DNA of 64,000 nucleotides, taken from positions 143,224,732 to 143,288,731 of the forward strand of contig CM040117.1 in assembly GCA_022559845.1 (NCBI GenBank). Reading direction: 5' to 3'. Below are positions 57,501 through 64,000 of the stretch, in pieces; the first letter of the stretch is position 1, and the number at the start of each line of letters is the position of its first letter. Below the pieces are notes generated by a model. It was not told the DNA's origin. It searched no databases and worked only from the letters and a program-made list of their open reading frames with translations. The position numbers and the translations under genes were made by a program. The DNA is from Amorphophallus konjac. Its lineage: Eukaryota > Streptophyta > Magnoliopsida > Alismatales > Araceae.

Positions 57501-59667
57501 ACAATGGCACCCCTTGAGCAATTTCCTCTTCAAGCTCTTTCCTAGTGATGAGATGAAGACCTTTGGTCAACCCCGTGGTTCTACTTTGTTTTGGGGTTTG
57601 GATAAGGGCTTGGGTTGGAGGGGTGGAGTTCCCCGAGACTTGTGGAGTGGTGGGGTGTGATCCTTGAGGGAGAGGGTCCTTCTTGGGCATGGGTCGAGGT
57701 GGGGAGGGGTTAAGACGGATAGTCTTACCCTCATGCTCAAAGGTGCATATGTTGCTTCTCCCTAAAATGGTGGCATCCACATCATAGAGCCAAGGTCTTC
57801 CTAAAAGGATGCTACCCACTTCCATGGGTATGACGTCACACCATATTTGGCCATGGTAGGAAGAGAAAGTGAGAGGCACTAGGCATTGGGTGTTGACCGG
57901 GATGGAGTTGTTGTTGATCCATGAGACCCGGTATGGACTTGGGTGGGGAGTGAGAGTAAGCCCAAGGAGCTTGACGGTGTCGGGTGACACGGCATTAACA
58001 CAACTACCACTATCCAAGATCACTTTCCTCACATGGTTCTCTATCTTGATAAAGGTGTGGAAGATTGAGGTCCGACGCCAATCCTCTTCTTGAGGTTGGG
58101 TGAGGATGCACCTAATGACTCCTAGATGGGAGTTGTTTGAAGGAGTGGAGTGATCTAGACCCGACTCTAGATATTGGGCTTCATACTCCTCTTCCCAATC
58201 TAGTGAGGCTTCATGTTCCTCAACGTCATTTTCTTGTTCCTTTTGGGGTTGAACTTCTTCCTCAATAAGCAAACTAGATAACCCCTTAGATGGACATTGT
58301 CCCGCAAAATGACCAAACCCTTGACACCTATAGCATTGTTGGCGCCCTCTTCCCGGGGTGGCTCCTACACTTGGTCCTTTGGGGTTGTCATCCTTCCGTG
58401 GGAGAGGATGACTAGGAGCGGGCTTGTTTGGAGTGATGGGTGGGGGAGGATTGTAGGACCTTAAAGGGGCATTCCCACTTGGGCTAGGAGCTCTCATGGG
58501 AGTGGGTGGAATGGGACGTGGTCCCAAGTTTTTGGGATCGGTTGGTCGGGGAGTGATAAATCGGGAACTCCTAGAAAACCTTTCCACATCTCTAGCTACT
58601 TGGTAAGCTAGCTCAAGGTTGTCAACGTCTCTCATGAATAGTTCCCTCTTGATGTGGCTTTGAAGCCCATTCCTAAAGCGGGATAAGGTGACGTCCGGAT
58701 CCTCATGGACTCCACACTTTAAAAGATAGGAGTCAAATTTTTCAATGTACTCTACCACGGTCTTCCCTTCTTGGGTGAGGCTTTGCCATTCATCTAGGAG
58801 CATTTGGTGGTAGGTTCGGGGGAGGTATTTGTTCCTAAGTTGGTTTTTCATATCCGCCCAAGTGTCAATAGGCTCTTCCCGCCTAACCCGTCTTAGACCC
58901 TCTTGGTTTAGCCAATAAGTTTTGGCCAACTTAGTGAGATGCATCTTAGCCAATCTAACTCTCCTTTGGTCGGACATGGGGTACCATTCAAAGTATTGGT
59001 CCATGGCGGTCTCCCATTCTAGGTAAACACTAGGTTCATGTGAACCATCAAAATTTGGGGCCTCTACCTTGATCATCCTTAAAAGGGGGTCATCCGGATC
59101 ATCCCGTGGACGCCGGTCATGGTTTTGATGGGGGCGAGGCCTCTCATAATCATAATAATGGTCATGGTCCATATCCTCCCTATAAAATTCAGCATGTGGG
59201 TGATGGGCTCTTGGGCCGTTGTTCCTTGGGTGGAACTCATCCCTATGAGGCTCTACATGTGGAGGGTGGACTCTTGGGCCTTGGTTCCTTTGGGGAAAAC
59301 CATTCCTATGGAACTCACCATGTGGTGGAGGGGCTCTTGGCTCATTGATCCTTGGGTGAGGATCTTCTCTATGAGGCTCATCATGCGGAGGGGGAATTCT
59401 AGGCTCATTGTTCCTTGGGCGGAACTCTTGGTCTTCTAACCGAGCAATTCGGTTGGTAATGGACTCTAGTTGGGCAAGGATGGTTGTGAGGGCAGCATCT
59501 ACCCTATCCATGTGGCCTTGGGGTCCCTCCCTAGGAACATCTTGGTTGAGTTGGTGAGGATTGGGATCCATTGGTGGAGCCGAAGACGATGAACCGGGTT
59601 GATAGCTAGCACCACTACGGGTGGACATGCAAGACAAAGGGCCAAAGTGGTTGGACACACTATGCAA
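54481..59667 (-). CDS. gag-pol: Gag-Pol polyprotein of chromovirus F (1728 codons, intact)
   Basis: One open frame encodes all replication functions. The Gag/capsid region is at residues 190-370 and the zinc knuckle CYRCQGFGHFAGQC at 445-458. Aspartic protease has DSG at 552-554. Reverse transcriptase (about 790-980) has YFDD at 931-934. RNase H has TCDASG (D1079), E1116, D1141 and D1184. Integrase has an HHCC finger (H1263, H1270, C1300, C1303) and catalytic D1332, D1393 and E1429, the D35E spacing. A GPF module follows near 1565, then a C-terminal chromodomain at about 1637-1690 (RIERILDE, YLVRWKDRPPSEDSW). A second Met at residue 14 (59628) may be the true start. The last 22 codons lie in the 3' LTR. 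Gag and Pol share one frame, so separation relies on protease cleavage. No key residue is missing; the element could be active. Confidence 0.95.
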   Translation of the reverse strand: MHSVSNHFGPLSCMSTRSGASYQPGSSSSAPPMDPNPHQLNQDVPREGPQGHMDRVDAALTTILAQLESITNRIARLEDQEFRPRNNEPRIPPPHDEPHREDPHPRINEPRAPPPHGEFHRNGFPQRNQGPRVHPPHVEPHRDEFHPRNNGPRAHHPHAEFYREDMDHDHYYDYERPRPHQNHDRRPRDDPDDPLLRMIKVEAPNFDGSHEPSVYLEWETAMDQYFEWYPMSDQRRVRLAKMHLTKLAKTYWLNQEGLRRVRREEPIDTWADMKNQLRNKYLPRTYHQMLLDEWQSLTQEGKTVVEYIEKFDSYLLKCGVHEDPDVTLSRFRNGLQSHIKRELFMRDVDNLELAYQVARDVERFSRSSRFITPRPTDPKNLGPRPIPPTPMRAPSPSGNAPLRSYNPPPPITPNKPAPSHPLPRKDDNPKGPSVGATPGRGRQQCYRCQGFGHFAGQCPSKGLSSLLIEEEVQPQKEQENDVEEHEASLDWEEEYEAQYLESGLDHSTPSNNSHLGVIRCILTQPQEEDWRRTSIFHTFIKIENHVRKVILDSGSCVNAVSPDTVKLLGLTLTPHPSPYRVSWINNNSIPVNTQCLVPLTFSSYHGQIWCDVIPMEVGSILLGRPWLYDVDATILGRSNICTFEHEGKTIRLNPSPPRPMPKKDPLPQGSHPTTPQVSGNSTPPTQALIQTPKQSRTTGLTKGLHLITRKELEEEIAQGVPLCAVVICLGEPTPSNPHPIEIQQLLEEFHDVFPEELPDQLPPMRDVQHAIDLVPGATLPNLPHYRLNPTEHAELRRQIEELIRKGFIRISKSPCAVPALLTPKKDGSWRMCVDSRAINKITVKYRFPIPRLDDMLDMLAGATIFSKIDLKSGYHQVRVRPGDEWKTAFKTKDGLFEWLVMPFGLSNAPSTFMRLMTEVLRPFIGNFLVVYFDDILIYSQTHEAHLDHLRKVCTVLRQESLFANLGKCHFMTTSITFLGFVVSTKGVSMDPDKVQAILDWPEPHTLHEVRSFHGLATFYRRFIRGFSTITGPITDCLKKGTFVWTKAASKAFLELKEKLTQAPVLCLPDFSKVFEVTCDASGTGIGGILSQEGHPVAYFSEKLCDARTRYSTYDKEFYAVVQSLRHWRHYLLPKEFVIFSDHEALKYLNSQQKLNARHARWVEFIQSYTFVIKHKAGSENKAADALSRKMSLLSTIQVEVIGFDKVKDEYPGCPDFGRIYANLTTHSSKEHEGFILEDGFLFKGTRLCIPRTSLRDFLVWELHAGGLAGHFGVHKTIALVEGQFYWPSLKRDVGKIVGQCRTCASAKQVKQNTGLYTPLPIPDRPWQDLSMDFVLGLPKTSRKHDSIYVVVDRFSKMAHFIPCSKTSDASHVARLFFDEVVRLHGLPKTIVSDRDVKFTSYFWKTLWHMMGTLLKFSTAYHPQTDGQTEVVNRSLGNLLRSLVEDRPGNWDLILPQAEFAYNNSVNKSIGMSPFEAVHGYKPRKPSDLIPLPQHARVSISAESFAQHIRELHEEIRKHISMKNEAYKRLADSHRRHLEFQVGDFVMVRTERLSPGANSKLRPRGTGPFQVLRRIGANAYELDLPEDYGVSPTFNVADLVPYKGPTVGPSEEIEPTSSFERVPTREESPLAKRAQRDRIERILDEQVTTTRSKVYERYLVRWKDRPPSEDSWVSREDLQRLDPDLLERYLSRMDPYSTESSSSRPRGFDGGITHDSLWLGSTSSHSGAG

Positions 59668-59709
59668 AGGTCCTAGGACTTAGACTTGATAGAGACAAGT
59701 CAAGGACTT

Positions 59710-59721
59710 GCTCTGATACCA
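59710..59721 (-). promoter_or_regulatory. Primer binding site, initiator Met tRNA (element F)
   Basis: The plus strand reads gctctgatacca, the complement of TGGTATCAGAGC, two bases from the 5' LTR. Confidence 0.93.
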
Positions 59722-59723
59722 CT

Positions 59724-62084
59724 TGATGTGACACAACCTCGGACTTAAGCAAGCAATCACAAATAGCATTCAAATGGGCCTTAATGGGCCACCGCTCTCC
59801 CGTCGCACTCTATACCCGGAGTGACTTGGCGATGCCAAGTGTGAAGTATGGGAATGGGCCCTTGCTGGTAGAGGGCCAGCAAGGCTAAGGTTTGACTCCC
59901 AAAGGTTGGATGCCCAATTCAATTGGGGCCGACAAAGTGCGCAAAGGCACCGGTTCACACTACCCCACGGCGGTCACTCTAAGTCATGGACTTGAGGACC
60001 GGGCGCTCCCTCACAAATTCAGCGGCGCATGAAGCAAATATTGAAAGAGCAACACTATTGAGCAAGGATGAGACACTTACTCGACCGGTTTGAAAAAACC
60101 GATCCCGGTCGGAGATGAGGGCGAGCGGGGAGGCGGTGGTTCCCCACACGCCGCGGCGGTGTCACTTGACCTGCCCAAAGAAGTACAAGACTACACCTCA
60201 CGCAGGAGGGGGATCTTGGGGTGGGGGTTAAAGTGTTACAACCAAAACTACCACCACGCAGGGTGGGGCCTTCAGCCGGCCAAGCGGGGAGGGGAGAAAA
60301 GCTCTCAATCACTAAGTGGCGTCCGGCGCGATATGAGCCTTGTTCTGGCCTGCAGGACAGGGTGATGATGTTGTGGTCGCCACGGACTCGTCCGGACTCC
60401 AAATTGAGCGAGACCACCTCCTAAAGCTTCCTGACTTGAAGAGGTTGACTCCAGAATTTTTGGGGATGCTCAGTGGGTCGGAGGTAGCAGCACCAGCAGC
60501 TGGGAGGAGACCTCTCTGTCTGGCCGCAGGCTCTGCCTGGACTGGAACAGCAGGTTGCAGAGATCATCGTTCGCACTCCCGAGCTCCGAACAGCACGAAA
60601 CTGGCAGCAACGTCTTTGTGGTCGAAGTAGCTTTCAGCAGGAGGTGACGGGGCTGCAATCAGAGGTCGAGAGCGGTCGGTGTACCCTGAAGAGTGGGCAC
60701 TGGTCGGAGCAGACTGCAGAAGACAGGACTGGAGAGCTCGGGGGAGAAAATTTGTAACTCCTTCCTCCGGCGGCCGAACGAGGTTCTGTTTCTTGATCTT
60801 GGAAGAGGACTGGCAGGGGGAGAACTTTGATGAAGGGGCTTCAGCCTGAATCCACTGGGGTACGTCGTGCCACAATAATCTTTCCGGTTCTGGTCCAGGA
60901 TGAAGACCCCTCTGCGCAATCGTGGGAGAACGGCTCCTACGGCTGGCCCCGACCTCAGAACGAGTTGGTTCCACCTCGCCTGAGAAGAAGACAGAGGGGC
61001 CTTTCCAGTGATGTAGGCCACGCCCCCAAAAGCTCCAAGATGAAGACGTGGACGATGCTGCAACTCGGTGCTGATCTGCAGGCCTGCACTGCAACAACCT
61101 GAAATTGAAAGGAGAGGGAGAGGGGCTTCTTTTGGTGGAGGGTTGATGTAGGGCGGCCTAATGGTGAAGGGGGGTTCTTGTGGGGTGATGGAGGGGGCTA
61201 ATGGTGATGGGGAGTGAGGAGGAAGAGGGCTGGGGTCGCAGGTTGCAGTTAGGGTAGGGTGAGGAGATGGTGTGAGAGGTGGAGTGGAGAATAGAGGAGG
61301 GGGGCGGACCTAGCTATGGGGGAGAGAGGGGGGGGTCCAAAAGAAGTGGAGGGAGGTGGATTTCAAATTTGAAATGGTCTTGCGAGTGGGGGATTGTGTG
61401 GGAACTAGGGGAGATTGTGTGGGAATGGGTGGGATTGTGTTGGAAAGTGGGAGATGCCTCCTTGGGACAATGGGAGTGGAGTAATGGCAACTTGGGGAAG
61501 TGGAGGGGTATTGAATGAGGTGGGTAGCTAGTGGAGGTGGTTGGGGAGGGGAGGAGAGAGAAGAAAATTTGAAATTGGGGTTGGAGGAGAGAGAAAGAGG
61601 GGTGAAATAGAGAGATTAAGAGGGGAATAGGTGGGGAATCTCTCCCCTAGGGTCTCTCACCCAAAAACTAGAGGAATCACTCCAATTTGAACTCAAATGG
61701 CAATTTTAACTCATTCATTCATTTCTTCATTAACTTCAAATGAGGGGGAGTGGGGTCCTATTTATAGGCAACCCACTCTTTACAATAAGTCCCTGACAAA
61801 ATAAGCAACTACTAATAACCAAGGGGGTGGGGGCACCAATGGGCCTAGCCCAACGAATTGGGCCCAATAGCCTCATTAGACAGCATGATGATACAAAAAC
61901 ATAGGAGAATAAGTGCTAGACCTAGGGAAATGACTCAAATAAAATGAAAATACATCAAAATGACACAAAGGAAAGCTACTAAATGGATAAGGGGCCTTAA
62001 TAGAGTGAGGCCCAAACTCAATCAGCTCCCGAATGTGAAGAAGTGGACCCGAGCCAAAGGGAATCGTGGGTGATGCCTCCATCA
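59724..62084 (-). repeat. 5' LTR of F
   Basis: 2361 bp, nearly identical to the 3' LTR. TATA box on the minus strand at 61760-61766, within cctatttatagg. Confidence 0.95.
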
Positions 62085-62110
62085 GGTAGGGAGAAGAAGA
62101 TTTTCTTGTT

Positions 62111-62355
62111 ATCAACTCTATCGCCCTTTCGGGTTTTCGCTAGAGCCGACCCCCTTTAGCTTTTTCTGACGCGCCCTTGCAGGTTTTCACGTTGAGGGGT
62201 TCCCCGATTTTACCTGAGCTGCCCTTTCAGGTTTCCACCTCAGCCAAGTTACTGGCCTTTTTGCCCACAATCACCCCCTTGTGGAGAAGATGACCGGGTC
62301 TGCCGGGGCATCTCTATTTTTAACCCCATATATATATATATATATATATATTTGT
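62111..62355. repeat. Repeat block R2 (paired with R1)
   Basis: Diverged copy of the block at 51436-51670, with the same order of gggttttcgctag, cccctttag, gaggggtt and ccccgat/cccaat motifs, ending in a longer AT dinucleotide run (about 62328-62351). Confidence 0.75.
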
Positions 62356-62580
62356 TGACTTACCTGTGAGCCTGGCGACTAGACTGGTGCCGGTGCAGAG
62401 GCGCCCGTGCTCCCGTGGCGACGGGAATGAGGGTAGGAGATCATTTCCCATGGATGCCTAGTGGCGATTCCAAGGAGCTGGGCTAGCTGGTTGACTGGGA
62501 ATCGTAGACCGGGAGGACTGGCCGGTTAGATCCATCACGAGGGAGAACCGGCCTTATTGGTAGTAGCTGGGACATACGCC
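62356..62580. other. Spacer downstream (minus strand) of Tat integrase; nothing recognised
   Basis: No supported ORF. On the minus strand this follows the integrase stop and probably belongs to the 3' untranslated region of the Tat-type element. Confidence 0.5.
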
Positions 62581-63000
62581 TTAGTTCGGCTGGCACGCGA
62601 ATTCGTGTTCCGGTGCATGATATAGCTTCATGTGCTTGCCGTTGAGAGGCAGGAACGGTCTATGACCTTTATGATCAACAACCGTGTAGGCCCCACCCTC
62701 ATAGACATTCTGGATGATGTATGGACCTCTCCAGTTTGGCTGTAGTTTTCCACTAGAGCGCCCTGCCATGACCTCTTTTTCTTTGATCATGACGAGGTCG
62801 CCTTGCTTGAAAGCTCGCTGCTTGACAAGCTTATCGTAGGCCCGAGCCATGCGAGCCTAGTATACCTGCAGGTGTTTATAGGCTTCGAGTCGCTTTCCTT
62901 CGAGATCAGCGAGCTCTTATAGCCTTCTCCAGTACTCATCTTCATCAGAGCTGGCAAGGCCGGTGTGGATTGCCACACGATAGGAGGCTAACTAGACTTC
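62581..63000 (-). pseudogene. C-terminal end of a Tat-lineage gypsy integrase
   Basis: On the minus strand, residues include MARAYDKLVKQRAFKQGDLV, GKLQPNWRGPYIIQNV and GAYTVVDHKGHRPFLPLNGK with HMKLYH. This is the GPY/F-containing C-terminal domain typical of Tat-type (Ogre/RIRE2-like) integrases. Upstream codons to 63000 stay in frame but contain two stops (TAA near 62920 and TAG near 62858). The rest of the pol is missing because LTR J begins at 63001. The element presumably extended leftward through blocks R2 and R1, with F nested in its 3' region. Confidence 0.8.
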
Positions 63001-64000
63001 TGTCACGCCCCAAACAAGGCGGAAATATCGGAACGTACAATCAGAAACGAGCTGGTAAGAGAGAGAGAGAGAGAGCTAATCTAAATAATACACAAGTGCT
63101 ACAAGATGGAAATACTAAATGATCATTAAACAAACCACAACTGATACAATAATCTCAAATTGAACTTAATACAACTGGAAAGACAACCACTAAAACTCAA
63201 TAACATAACTAAAACTAAATGCTCTCCAAAACACAACTAGAAGTAAGACAACACACTACTAAAACACTAGAACTGACACTCTCATAACATCACTCCTGCC
63301 CTTCCCCGGCGGTAAGCGCGTCACCTGAAAAGCCTGGAAAAGGGGGAAAAACACAACTATGAGCTGACGCTCAGTAGGAAGTAACAGACAGGTATAAGTG
63401 ATTAACAGTTTGATTACATTTTAAAATGTCATGCTACAAATGACAAAGCAATAAAAGGATGATAACGATATAATGAAACAACGTAATAACAAGATCTTGC
63501 AAGGTCAAGAAATATATGATGTCAAGAATTAACAAGATAACAAGTACAAGAATTTACAACAGGAGATATAACAAGAGACAATAGTAAAGAATTGGCCACG
63601 GGCAAGTAATATCAATTCATTCCCGATCAAGTAACAAGTAACAAGAGAAGTTTGTCATAGACGCAACAAGCAAGCAAGTATTTCGGTGTAATGCCCCACC
63701 ATGTCATTAGCATCCCATGGGCTCAGTAATTTTTCGGGCGCTCTCCCCAGGACCAGACCGGGCCCTTGGTGCGATGGCATTTATTGTAATGGGCCCAAAG
63801 TCCCACACGTCCAGACATTCAATCAATTTCAATGGCCAATTAATCAGAGGAATTTCTATCAAGAGTATAAGATTTAAGTACTCACATGTCCTTAAGATTC
63901 CAAAAAACTCGGTTGATACGGTCACTCCGGTGCCGTACTACAAGAACTGGACCAAAACTTGGTTCGTGGGGTCAAGAAAGAATGGCTGACATTATACCGT
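63001..64000 (-). mobile_element. LTR J, gypsy type, minus strand, runs off the window
   Basis: It starts tgtcacgccccaaac, the complement of an LTR end GTTTGGGGCGTGACA, as in solo LTR K (tgtcatgccccgacg). It interrupts the Tat integrase, so it is an insertion; the expected left duplication is acttc (62996-63000). No primer site lies to its left, so it is a 3' LTR or a solo LTR. Its right end is not in the window. A GA microsatellite lies at 63060-63073. Confidence 0.6.

Larger units (their letters stand above)
52185..62084 (-). mobile_element. Intact Ty3/gypsy chromovirus F
   Basis: LTRs at 52185-54547 (3' LTR) and 59724-62084 (5' LTR), ends TGATG...CATCA on both strands' reading, with perfect target duplications ggtag at 52180-52184 and 62085-62089. 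The iMet primer site and a complete uninterrupted gag-pol lie between. By eye the two LTRs differ at about 30 positions in 2.36 kb plus a 2-bp indel, so insertion is recent. Chromodomain and iMet primer site place it among chromoviruses; long LTRs suggest the Tekay/Del clade, which I have not verified by phylogeny. Confidence 0.95.

Overview
The window is plant nuclear DNA from a transposon-rich angiosperm genome. Ty1/copia Sirevirus-type elements, Ty3/gypsy chromovirus and Tat-type elements, a plant L1-type LINE with an RNase H tail, and iMet-tRNA primer sites all point to a flowering plant; the species cannot be named from this sequence. I see no intact host gene, tRNA, rRNA or CRISPR. Almost everything is retrotransposon, nested several layers deep, plus one decayed multi-exon gene of the plant mobile domain (PMD) type.

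Layout, left to right. 1-8486: Sirevirus A, entering from off the left edge. Its gag is split by a 2.66-kb solo LTR (747-3402, duplication tatca), it has no recognisable pol, and it ends in a 2.84-kb 3' LTR. 8487-10159: tail of a gypsy LTR (H) into which A inserted. 10337-18689: complete non-autonomous gypsy element C (duplication ccttc). 19167-about 32335: a second, damaged Sirevirus (E). Its 5' LTR carries a 5'-truncated LINE (19218-22817) and is then broken by another solo LTR (K, 22945-25422). E keeps a gag fragment with four zinc-knuckle motifs and a long third ORF with eight in-frame stops, but no pol.

32336-35546: GC-rich DNA with an array of hairpins. 35547-48974: PMD-type pseudogene, cut in the PMD exon by element D (37209-45411, duplication agaag), a sister of C. 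Its 3' half still shows eight introns and seven short symmetric exons. 49299-50056: a Tat-type LTR followed by its primer site. 50093-50536: a 444-bp TRIM. 50927-51315: minisatellite. 52185-62084: element F, an intact 9.9-kb chromovirus on the minus strand (duplication ggtag) with one open 1728-codon gag-pol ORF ending in a chromodomain. 62581-63000: end of a Tat-lineage integrase (minus). 63001-64000: start of another minus-strand LTR (J).

How the parts relate. F has the protease, reverse transcriptase, RNase H and integrase that C and D lack. C and D share with F the gag type, the iMet primer site, LTR ends (TGATG...CATCA), LTR promoter layout and an integrase C-terminal remnant, so F-type elements are the likely helpers of C and D. 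In C and D the pol core is replaced by one long proline-rich ORF of unknown function, which I regard as one of the two most unusual features of the window. The other is the phase-conserved exon array of the PMD gene.
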